Shown here in pieces: positions 26,254 through 32,949 of a stretch of DNA of 46,018 nt. The position numbers and the translations under genes were made by a program. The DNA is taken from assembly GCA_937860145.1 (NCBI GenBank), contig CALMBF010000028.1, positions 1-46,018 of the forward strand. Direction: 5' to 3'. Each line of letters starts with the position of its first letter. Position 1 is the first letter of the stretch. The notes under the pieces are model-generated. The model was not told the DNA's origin. It did no database searches and worked only from the letters and a program-made list of their open reading frames with translations. Origin of the DNA: an uncultured Geobacter sp. (GTDB lineage Bacteria > Desulfobacterota > Desulfuromonadia > Geobacterales > DSM-12255).

Positions 26254-26317
26254 GGGTCGGGGCTCAGGGCTGGGGGTTAAGGGCTTAGAATCTTAATTTT
26301 ATTTGAGCCCCGAACCC
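26254..26317. repeat. Inverted repeat between formate dehydrogenase and mobA
   Basis: GGGTCGGGGCTCA (26254-26266) pairs with TGAGCCCCGAACCC (26304-26317) with one bulged base. The 37-bp AT-richer interior makes a long-loop hairpin. It may serve as an attenuating structure or be part of the low-complexity repeat to its left. Confidence 0.55.
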
Positions 26318-26337
26318 TGGGCCTGGTGTCAATAAGG

Positions 26338-27009
26338 ATGGAAAACGTGATCGGTTCTGACATGAAACATACAGCAAAACTGACCGGCATCACCGGCGTC
26401 ATCCTGGCAGGGGGGCGCTCCAGCCGGATGGGGAGCAACAAGGCGCTCCTCCCCTACCGGGGGGGACTGTTCATCGAGGCGATCCACCGCCAGCTCACGG
26501 CCCTCTTCCCCGAGGTGCTTCTGGTCACCAACACCCCGGAGCAGTACGACTTCCTCCCCTGCCGGAAGGTGGGGGACCTCCATCCGGACATGGGGGCCCT
26601 GGCCGGCCTGCAGAGCGGCCTGTATCACAGCACGACGGAGCACATCTTCGCCGTGGCCTGCGACATGCCCTACCTTGACAAGCGGCTCATCAGGTACCTG
26701 GCAAGCCGGCGTCACGATGGAGACCTGGTCATCCCCGAGGGGGAAATCGGCCCGGAACCGCTCCACGCCCTCTACGGCAAGGGGTGCCTCCCCGCCATGG
26801 ATGCGTCCCTGGCGGCAAACCGGCGGCGCATCGTCTCCTTCTTCGAACGGGTCGCGGTGGTCACCGTCCGCCGGGAGGTGGTCCGTGCCTTCGACCCGGA
26901 CTTCCGCTCCTTCAGCAACATCAACACCCCGATCGACTACTACCACCTGCGGGGTGAGGAGCAGGAAACCGACACCGAAATCCTGCCCCAGCGGCAGCTT
27001 TCCCGCTGA
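26338..27009 (+). CDS. mobA: Molybdenum cofactor guanylyltransferase
   Basis: The nucleotidyltransferase signature GVILAGGRSSRMGSNKALL, an acidic metal site (AVACDMPYLD) and a typical length mark this as MobA. MobA attaches GMP from GTP to molybdopterin to form the dinucleotide cofactor used by formate dehydrogenases. Location right behind the operon supports that reading. Starts at 26326 (GTG), 26338 (ATG) and 26362 (ATG) are all possible. The last leaves ten residues before the motif, as in many homologues, and none has a clear ribosome binding site, so the true N-terminus is uncertain. A terminator follows at 27033. Confidence 0.9.
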   Translation: MENVIGSDMKHTAKLTGITGVILAGGRSSRMGSNKALLPYRGGLFIEAIHRQLTALFPEVLLVTNTPEQYDFLPCRKVGDLHPDMGALAGLQSGLYHSTTEHIFAVACDMPYLDKRLIRYLASRRHDGDLVIPEGEIGPEPLHALYGKGCLPAMDASLAANRRRIVSFFERVAVVTVRREVVRAFDPDFRSFSNINTPIDYYHLRGEEQETDTEILPQRQLSR

Positions 27010-27032
27010 CCCTTCCTCCATGCGACACGCAG

Positions 27033-27064
27033 ACGGCCGGCACCCCCTCCCGGGTGCCGGCCGT
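27033..27064 (+). terminator. Terminator hairpin after mobA
   Basis: A 13-bp perfect stem (ACGGCCGGCACCC with its complement) closes a six-base loop (27046-27051), followed by the modestly T-rich TACTATTTA. The stem-loop core is nearly the same as that of the hairpin at 30793-30832. Confidence 0.75.
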
Positions 27065-27075
27065 TACTATTTAGC

Positions 27076-27181
27076 GTGTAAAGAATCTTTACACTGTAAA
27101 ATTTCTTTACACCTCCCGTAACCCGCCGTTAATAGCCAGTTCCCGGCATTGCCAATCCTGATGTGTAAAGTTTCTTTACAC
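27076..27181. promoter_or_regulatory. Three palindromic operator/enhancer sites of the GTGTAAAG-N3-CTTTACAC type
   Basis: Sites are GTGTAAAGAATCTTTACAC (27076-27094), CTGTAAAATTTCTTTACAC (27094-27112) and GTGTAAAGTTTCTTTACAC (27163-27181). The first and third are perfect palindromes with 8-bp arms; the middle one has weaker arms. They lie about 130-220 bp upstream of the predicted start of a sigma-54-type promoter, the usual place for activator sites. The cognate protein is unknown. Confidence 0.7.
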
Positions 27182-27279
27182 GCCGCCCCTCAATATTCCC
27201 CAGACGCCAGACACAAGCCACGATGCTAACCCTCTGATTCAACGCGTGATTCATGGTTGAATATCCCTTACGTCAATTT

Positions 27280-27294
27280 TGGCACCATCTGTGC
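27280..27294 (+). promoter_or_regulatory. Sigma-54-type promoter ahead of the dockerin-like gene
   Basis: TGGCAC-catct-GTGC keeps GG and GC at the exact -24/-12 spacing, with one deviation from TTGC. The predicted start near 27306 gives a leader of about 318 bases. Confidence 0.6.
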
Positions 27295-27480
27295 GTGAGG
27301 AGGTGACAGCAACAGTTCATGAACAAACGATTAATCAACTCATTTCTATGAATCGTATCGGCCTGCATAGTATCTCAGCGGCCCTTTCTACGCATGTTTG
27401 CACACAGCACGACACTTAATTAAAGTTGACTTACTGCACCATTTAGGCTAATGTGTGCCCGCACATAATGACACAGACTC

Positions 27481-27609
27481 ATGAAAATTAAAGATCTGAC
27501 GGTAACGGGGCGGAAGGGCCTGATTCCGTGTCGAAAGATGCTTCCCCTTTCTTTAATGATCATCGCCGGTAACACGGCATTTATTGGCACCCCCACAACC
27601 AGACCATGA
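27481..27609 (+). CDS. Possible small leader peptide (42 residues)
   Basis: An ATG frame in the leader encodes a basic N-terminus (MKIKDLTVTGRKG) followed by a hydrophobic stretch (MLPLSLMIIAGNTAF). Its TGA overlaps an ATG at 27606, in frame with the next gene, as ATGA. It looks like a signal peptide or single-span peptide. There is no clear ribosome binding site, and length alone is weak evidence, so it may be chance. Confidence 0.25.
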   Translation: MKIKDLTVTGRKGLIPCRKMLPLSLMIIAGNTAFIGTPTTRP

Positions 27610-27623
27610 AGGAGATTTATGAC

Positions 27624-30149
27624 ATGAAATGCTCTTTGCCGGTCCTGCTCGTTCTCGCCATCCTCCCTCTGACCTTTATTCCCCCGCTTGCCCGGGCTGC
27701 CACCATCCAGCTACCGCAGACAGGACAGACGACCTGCATCGATGCCGCAGGTGCCGTCATAGCCTGTCAAGGAACCGGGCAGGACGGCGACATCCGGGCA
27801 GGAATTCCCCTGCCCAGCCCACGATTTGTGGACAATGCCGACGGAACGGTCACCGATAACCTCACCGGCCTGGTCTGGCTGAAGGATGCCAACTGCTTTG
27901 GCACGAAACTGTGGAAAGATGCCCTCACCGCAGCCAATACGCTGAAAGGTGACGGCACCCAGTGCAGCCTCAACGACGGATCCGTTGCCGGCGACTGGCG
28001 ACTGCCTAACTTCAACGAACTGAAAAGTCTCCTGGACCGGGGACAATACCCGATGATCGCCCCCGGATCTCCATTCACGGGCATTGCTGCCTCGTACTGG
28101 TCGTCCAGCAGTGCAATCGATACCTGGTTCGGAATATATAATTCCTCTGCATGGGTAGCAACCAGTTATTACGGCTACACACTCGCAGACGCCTATCAAA
28201 ATTTCAACAATGTGTGGCCTGTACGTGACGGACAAGCCGGTGTGGTGCAATTGCCGAAAACCGGACAAACAACGTGCCTTGATGGCACCTCAACAATTGC
28301 TTGTGCCGGCACCGGGCAGGACGGCGACACGTTGCGAGGAGTCGACCTGCCTACGGTAAGGTTTACGAACAACGGCAACGGCACGGTTACCGACAACCTG
28401 ACCGGGCTGATCTGGCTTCAGAATGCCAACTGCAAGGCCGACCCGTATGGATTCTGGAGCCAGGCAAAAGAGGGTACCTTGAGCTGGACAGACGCCATGG
28501 CATGGAGCAACGGCCTTAAATCCGGTGACTGCGGCCTGGCCGACGGCAGCCTTGCCGGGGACTGGCGCCTGCCCAACATCACAGAGTTGCAGAGTTTGGT
28601 AGACATCACTGCCAAGTCGGCTCCTCCCCTTCCGTCAGAGGCGTTCTCGAAATTCACCAATATCTGGAGAGATGTTTTCACTTCGCCCTATTATTGGTCA
28701 AGTACCAATGATGTGAAGAGCGGTGCTTTTATGATGGGCATTTACAACGGATCTATCAACAACAGTCAGATTCGTTCTGATTTCCTCTATCATGCCTGGC
28801 CGGTACGAGGCGGCCTGCTTGGGGGTGCCACGATGACGGTTTTCCCCGGAGCGAGAGATTTCGGCATCCTGGCACCGGGAGAGAGCGCCAGCCAGGTTGT
28901 TACCATCAGCAATACGGGATCGACGACTCGCCTGCAGGTAGGCGCCATAACCCTTTCGGGGACGGATGCCGGAGAGTTTGTCCTGAATGTCGGTAACGGC
29001 ACGAACGGCACCTGCGGCAGCACGATGCCTATCATCGCTCCCGGTGCATATTGCACCGTCACGGTCAGCTTCAGCCCCGCCACCACCGGCACAAAAAGCG
29101 CAGCGCTGAGCATCTCCACCGCTCAACTCTCCACTGTAGCGCTAAGCGGCACATCCCTGGTCAACGGGGTTTGCGGCACGGCCAACGGCGGGTTGTTCAA
29201 CACCGCCCCCTCAACAAATCTCTGTGTTTCAGGTACAACGTCGGCCATGAACGGCACCGGACCATGGACATGGGACTGCACCGGCGGGGGGGGCGGCACA
29301 AGCGCAAGCTGCTCGGCAAACATCTCGACCAATACCGTCACATTCAGTCCCGGAGCCCACGGTTCCCTAACCGGGGTTGCCAGCCAGGTGGTCAAGTACG
29401 GTGACACCGCAACCACTGTCACCGCAATCCCTGACCCAGATTCCGTCTTCGTCAACTGGACGGAAGGAGCAACGGTTGTGGGATCAAGCGCATCGCTTAC
29501 TGCCGTCAATATAATCGCAGCTCACAATTATACGGCCAACTTCGCTTTACTTAATGGCACCTGCGGCACGAGCAACGGCACTACGTTACCCGTTGCCCCG
29601 ACGAGTAACCTCTGTGCAGGCGGCACGGCGACCCCCCTGAGCGGTACCGGCCCCTGGAACTGGCAGTGCGTCAGCGCCTACGGGGGAACGACGGCAAACT
29701 GCTCCGCCAACATCCGCACCTACACCGTCACCCCGACGGCAGGGACATCCACTACCATCTCCCCGGCCACCCCCCTGACGGTCAACCATGGCGGCAAGGC
29801 AACATTCACCATCACCGCCCCTGCAGGATACGGCATTACGGGTACGGGCTGCGGCGGCACCCTGAACGGGACGACCTACACCACCGGTACGGTCACGGCT
29901 GACTGCACCGTCAGCGTCAACGCGGTCCGTCGCACTGCCGACTCAACCGGTGCCGGCCAGCCCACGATCCAGGATGCCCTGAGGACGCTCCTTGCGTACA
30001 ACGGCAAGGTACAGCTGAGTTCGGCGGAAAAGATCCTCTACGATGTCGCCCCTCTGGGGAGCAACGGGCTTCCCGTCGGCAACGGTATCGTGGATTATGC
30101 CGACATCATCATGATCATGCGCAGGATCGTCGGCATCGGCAGCTGGTGA
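27624..30149 (+). CDS. Secreted multidomain protein: two DUF1566 domains, anchor-D domain, dockerin-like end
   Basis: I prefer the ATG at 27624, nine bases after GGAG, over one at 27606. The 841-residue product has a signal peptide (MKCSLPVLLVLAILPLTF...LARA). Two DUF1566 (Lcl-type) domains follow at about residues 60-195 and 235-395, marked by GTVTDNLTGLVWL, DWRLPN.NEL and YWSS. Then come a choice-of-anchor-D/ASPM-like domain (about 405-505) and cysteine-containing modules with GTGPWxWxC. A C-terminal segment (about 775-841) of two helices around VGNGIVDYADIIMIMRRIVG resembles one arm of dockerin calcium loops. It is probably exported to the cell surface. It is followed 53 bp later by a small lipoprotein that may bind it. 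Molecular role unknown. Confidence 0.82.
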   Translation: MKCSLPVLLVLAILPLTFIPPLARAATIQLPQTGQTTCIDAAGAVIACQGTGQDGDIRAGIPLPSPRFVDNADGTVTDNLTGLVWLKDANCFGTKLWKDALTAANTLKGDGTQCSLNDGSVAGDWRLPNFNELKSLLDRGQYPMIAPGSPFTGIAASYWSSSSAIDTWFGIYNSSAWVATSYYGYTLADAYQNFNNVWPVRDGQAGVVQLPKTGQTTCLDGTSTIACAGTGQDGDTLRGVDLPTVRFTNNGNGTVTDNLTGLIWLQNANCKADPYGFWSQAKEGTLSWTDAMAWSNGLKSGDCGLADGSLAGDWRLPNITELQSLVDITAKSAPPLPSEAFSKFTNIWRDVFTSPYYWSSTNDVKSGAFMMGIYNGSINNSQIRSDFLYHAWPVRGGLLGGATMTVFPGARDFGILAPGESASQVVTISNTGSTTRLQVGAITLSGTDAGEFVLNVGNGTNGTCGSTMPIIAPGAYCTVTVSFSPATTGTKSAALSISTAQLSTVALSGTSLVNGVCGTANGGLFNTAPSTNLCVSGTTSAMNGTGPWTWDCTGGGGGTSASCSANISTNTVTFSPGAHGSLTGVASQVVKYGDTATTVTAIPDPDSVFVNWTEGATVVGSSASLTAVNIIAAHNYTANFALLNGTCGTSNGTTLPVAPTSNLCAGGTATPLSGTGPWNWQCVSAYGGTTANCSANIRTYTVTPTAGTSTTISPATPLTVNHGGKATFTITAPAGYGITGTGCGGTLNGTTYTTGTVTADCTVSVNAVRRTADSTGAGQPTIQDALRTLLAYNGKVQLSSAEKILYDVAPLGSNGLPVGNGIVDYADIIMIMRRIVGIGSW

Positions 30150-30202
30150 TCGGCAGGGATTCAGTGAAGATTGACACGACGTCTACCCTCTGGAGGTTAT
30201 GC

Positions 30203-30736
30203 ATGCTTAAACAGATCCTGTTCAGGTCACCACTAATAGTGGCACTCTTTCTCCTTGCCGCCTGCGGCGGCGGAGGCGGGGGGAGTAGCAGCACTCCCGT
30301 GGCAGCCCCCGCCCCCACCTACTCCAAGGCCATCGTGAAAGTGGCCCTCGTCGGCACGCTACCCGCCGGCAGCGCCATCAGCGGGACAAGTTTCGCTCTG
30401 TTCCTGAAACCCGAATTGACCCCGGAGGTGGCTGGCGGATCGGTTGTTGCCGGAGTCGTCACCCCCTCCGGCACCTTTGCAAGCGGCACCCAGCTCACGG
30501 ACTGGACCCCTCCGAACGCAACGACGCCGACGGGGAAGATGATGATAGACCTGGCGGACACGACCCCTGCGGGCGTGACACTGGTGGGGGAAGTGGCGAC
30601 CATAACCCTGCAGCTCGTCAACAAAACGGCCCCCTCCGCAGGGAGCTATGTTCTGGCCCCCTACGGGGTGGCTGACCTGTCGGGGAATCCCATACCGACA
30701 TTGCAGGCCACCATCGCCGAGGTCATCCTCCAGTAA
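30203..30736 (+). CDS. Small lipoprotein, possibly cohesin-like
   Basis: The frame opens earlier, but the ATG at 30203 has a TGGAGG ribosome binding site and starts a lipoprotein signal (MLKQILFRSPLIVALFLLAA, Cys21) followed by a glycine run. The remaining 150 residues are all-beta: VKVALVGTLPAGSAISGTSF, then GKMMIDLADTTP and VATITLQLV. This strand pattern resembles cohesin-type domains seen next to dockerin-like proteins. The upstream gene ends in a dockerin-like module, so the pair could form an anchored complex. That function is inferred, and the similarity needs profile comparison. Length is 177 residues. Confidence 0.7.
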   Translation: MLKQILFRSPLIVALFLLAACGGGGGGSSSTPVAAPAPTYSKAIVKVALVGTLPAGSAISGTSFALFLKPELTPEVAGGSVVAGVVTPSGTFASGTQLTDWTPPNATTPTGKMMIDLADTTPAGVTLVGEVATITLQLVNKTAPSAGSYVLAPYGVADLSGNPIPTLQATIAEVILQ

Positions 30737-31140
30737 TCCGGGGGCCCCGTCACCAATAGCCACTCTTCCGCCGACGGTTTCCGTCCGCGAAACAAGAAGG
30801 CCGACACCCCCTCCCGGGTGCCGGCCTTCTTGTCTGCCGTATGTGCCGCCGTCATGCCGGGGAGCGGCCGGTATGGGCCCCGGCAGAAAACGCCATGACC
30901 TGCGTGACCGCCAACTGGCCAGGGTCGGGAGTCCGCATATCCCGGTCCGCCTGCAGAATAGTCAAGCAACCTCTTCGCCTGCGGCGCGGAAGTCCCCAGC
31001 CCCGCTCCGTTTTGGCGCGGGGGGGCCGGCGCGACCAAAACAAGGGTGCACTCCCTTGACCTTCAGGAAAAGTCTGTTTGACTTGGAGGTGAACGCAATT
31101 TCAGCCGTGATGCAAACGGCATACTGACGGGAGGGGATCA
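30737..31140. other. Intergenic region with several stem-loops before bacterioferritin
   Basis: This 404-bp gap has no credible gene. After a terminator-like hairpin (30793-30832) it holds TGCCGGGG/CCCCGGCA (30855-30885) and GTTTTGG...CCAAAAC (31009-31041) with a GC-rich interior. TTGACC and TTGACT boxes near 31055 and 31078 have no good -10. No riboswitch or Fur-type box was recognised. Confidence 0.5.
30793..30832 (+). terminator. Terminator hairpin after the lipoprotein
   Basis: A 17-bp stem with one mismatch (CAAGAAGGCCGACACCC against GGGTGCCGGCCTTCTTG) and a six-base loop lies 56 bp after the stop. The downstream run is only partly T-rich (CTTCTTGTCT). Confidence 0.75.
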
Positions 31141-31608
31141 ATGAAAGGAAACGAGAAAGTCATCGAGCATTTGAATATGCGGCTCGCCGAGGAGCTGACA
31201 GCGATCAACCAGTACTTCGTCCACGCGGAGATGTGTGAAAACTGGGGGTACGAGCGGTTGCACGCCATGATCAGGAAACGCTCCATAGACGAGATGAAGC
31301 ATGCGGAAAAGCTGATTGCCCGCATCCTCTACTTCGAAGGGAAGCCGATCGTCAGCAAGCTGAACAAGGTCCATATCGGCGCGGCGGTGGAGAAGATGCA
31401 CTTTTTCGACCACGAGGCAGAGGTGGAGGCGATCAAGGGGTACAACGAGAGTATCCGGGTCTGCGTGGAAGCAGGTGACAATGGCACCCGCGAACTGCTG
31501 GAATCGATCCTCCGGGAGGAGGAGGAGCACGTCGACCTGATCGAGGCCCAGCTGGACCAGATCAAGCAGATGGGCCCCCAGAATTACCTGGTGGAGCAGA
31601 TAGACTGA
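31141..31608 (+). CDS. bfr: Bacterioferritin
   Basis: The 155-residue four-helix protein keeps all residues of the E. coli Bfr ferroxidase centre (Glu18, Glu51, His54, Glu94, Glu127, His130) and the heme ligand Met52 in SIDEMKHAEK. It should assemble into a 24-subunit shell that oxidises ferrous iron and stores it as mineral, with heme between subunits aiding release. The ribosome binding site GGGAGGGG precedes the ATG. It stands alone, followed by a strong terminator. No bacterioferritin-associated ferredoxin lies beside it. No Fur-type operator could be recognised upstream. Confidence 0.96.
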   Translation: MKGNEKVIEHLNMRLAEELTAINQYFVHAEMCENWGYERLHAMIRKRSIDEMKHAEKLIARILYFEGKPIVSKLNKVHIGAAVEKMHFFDHEAEVEAIKGYNESIRVCVEAGDNGTRELLESILREEEEHVDLIEAQLDQIKQMGPQNYLVEQID

Positions 31609-31624
31609 CCCCCGGGTCGTCACC

Positions 31625-31657
31625 CCCGTCTCCCCCCCGCCGGGAGACGGGTTTTTT
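31625..31657 (+). terminator. Rho-independent terminator of bfr
   Basis: CCCGTCTCCC pairs perfectly with GGGAGACGGG (31625-31634 with 31642-31651), followed by six T residues (31652-31657). The last T is part of the stop codon of the convergent TolC-type gene, so the two units share this boundary. Confidence 0.93.
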
Positions 31658-32949
31658 CACTCCTTCTCCTCCCCTGCCACCCCCATGGCCCAGGCCAGGT
31701 TGACCCTGGCGGCCAGGTAGTCCCGGGATGCCCGGGCCAGGCTGCTGCGGGCCTGGAGCAGGTTCAGCTGGGCATCCTCCACCTCCAGCCTGATCTTCAC
31801 CCCGTACTCGTACCCCTTTTCCGCCATCTGCAGCAGCCGCTCCGCCTGGCGCACCGTGCCGGAGAGGGCGGCAAGGATCTCCCCCGCCTCCCGCAGGTTG
31901 CTGAGAGCGGTGCGCACCTCAAGGGAGATGGAATCCGCCAGTTTCCTCTCCTCGATCATCCTGGTGGAGAGGTCGCTCTCGGCCTGCTGGACCCGGCCGT
32001 CGGTCCGGAACCCGTCGAAAAAGGGGAAGGTGAGGTAGACCCCGACGTTCCAGTTGGGGCCGGAAGCGTTGAACACACTGCTCTCCAGGGTCCCGTAGCC
32101 GGCCCCCCCCTTGAGGTCGAGCCGGGGTTTGTCGTCCGCCCGTGCAATGGTCACGAGCTCGCTGTACATGCCGATGCGGTGCCGCTGCTCGGCCAGTTCG
32201 GGGCGGTTGGCCACGGCCTTCTGCAGGCTCTCCGGGAATCCGGGGACCGGGCCGGGAACAACCGACAGGCTCCCCTCCACATCGAGCCCCTCGTCCTCTC
32301 CGGCGAGGAGGAAGCGGAGCCGCTCCCGGGCGATGCGCAGCTGGTTGCCGGTCCGGATCTCCTCCGGCCTGGCGTTCTCCACCGCCACGTCGGCGGCGAG
32401 CACATCGTAATCGGTGGCGACCCCGGCGCTGAAGCGCTTGTGGGCCTCGTCGGCATGGCGCTTCTTCTGCTCCAGGTTCTCCGTTGCCAGGCGGCCCAGC
32501 TCCCGCTGCAGCAGCACGTCGTAGAAGGCGATCGACACGTCCCGCCATGCCGCCTGCCGTGCCAGGCGAAGCTCCTCGTCGGCGGTTTTCACCCCGGACT
32601 CGGCGGCGCGGATGGCGGCGCCGATCTTCCCCCAGGTGTAGAGGGGCTGGGAGAGGGAGACCCCCGCGGAGCCGCTGTACATGACCGTCTTACCCCCCAT
32701 GACACCCGGCTGGCCGTCGTCCCGGGAGGCCTTGTACCCCCCCGTCAGCGCAAACTGGGGGAGTGCCGCGGCCCGCTCCTCCAGGTAGCGCCCCTGGACA
32801 TACCGGGCATACTGCCGGGCCTTGTCGATATCCCGGTTCTTCTCCAGGGCGATGCCCAGGGCCTGGTCGAGGGTGAGCCTGCCGGTTGCGGCCCCGGACG
32901 TGGACACCAGCGAGAGGAACAGCAGGGTCAGGGCAATAGGTTTCACCAT
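31657..32949 (-). CDS. TolC-family outer-membrane efflux channel
   Basis: The 430-residue protein has a signal peptide (MVKPIALTLLFLSLVSTSGA) and two tandem copies of the outer-membrane efflux domain, rich in long helices (LTLDQALGIALEKNRDI at the start). Typical strand and hinge features such as YTWGKIGAA and TFPFFDGFRTDG are present. TolC proteins form trimers that carry substrates across the outer membrane and dock on RND-adaptor complexes. It is the last gene of the minus-strand unit, starting immediately after the PabB-PabC stop with an AAGGAG ribosome binding site. The adaptor and pump are encoded upstream in the same unit. Confidence 0.93.
   Translation of the reverse strand: MVKPIALTLLFLSLVSTSGAATGRLTLDQALGIALEKNRDIDKARQYARYVQGRYLEERAAALPQFALTGGYKASRDDGQPGVMGGKTVMYSGSAGVSLSQPLYTWGKIGAAIRAAESGVKTADEELRLARQAAWRDVSIAFYDVLLQRELGRLATENLEQKKRHADEAHKRFSAGVATDYDVLAADVAVENARPEEIRTGNQLRIARERLRFLLAGEDEGLDVEGSLSVVPGPVPGFPESLQKAVANRPELAEQRHRIGMYSELVTIARADDKPRLDLKGGAGYGTLESSVFNASGPNWNVGVYLTFPFFDGFRTDGRVQQAESDLSTRMIEERKLADSISLEVRTALSNLREAGEILAALSGTVRQAERLLQMAEKGYEYGVKIRLEVEDAQLNLLQARSSLARASRDYLAARVNLAWAMGVAGEEKE

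Larger units (their letters stand above)
27065..27480. other. Intergenic control region ahead of the dockerin-like gene
   Basis: No gene is seen here. The stretch carries three 19-bp palindromic sites (27076-27181), an inverted repeat ATTCAAC-N12-GTTGAAT (27237-27262) and a sigma-54-type promoter (27280-27294). A weak sigma-70-like TTGACT-N17-TAATGT (27426-27454) lies near its end. A 42-codon frame begins at 27481. Confidence 0.6.

Noticed and set aside
27295-27600. Cyclic-di-GMP (GEMM) riboswitch in the long leader
   Set aside because: The conserved CGCA...GGGCAAACC and GGACGCAAAGCC elements are absent.
30850-31060. Riboswitch, 6S RNA or tRNA-Sec in the bfr upstream gap
   Set aside because: No B12 box, no T-loop or CCA-type acceptor pairing and no GEMM core could be found; only generic stem-loops remain.
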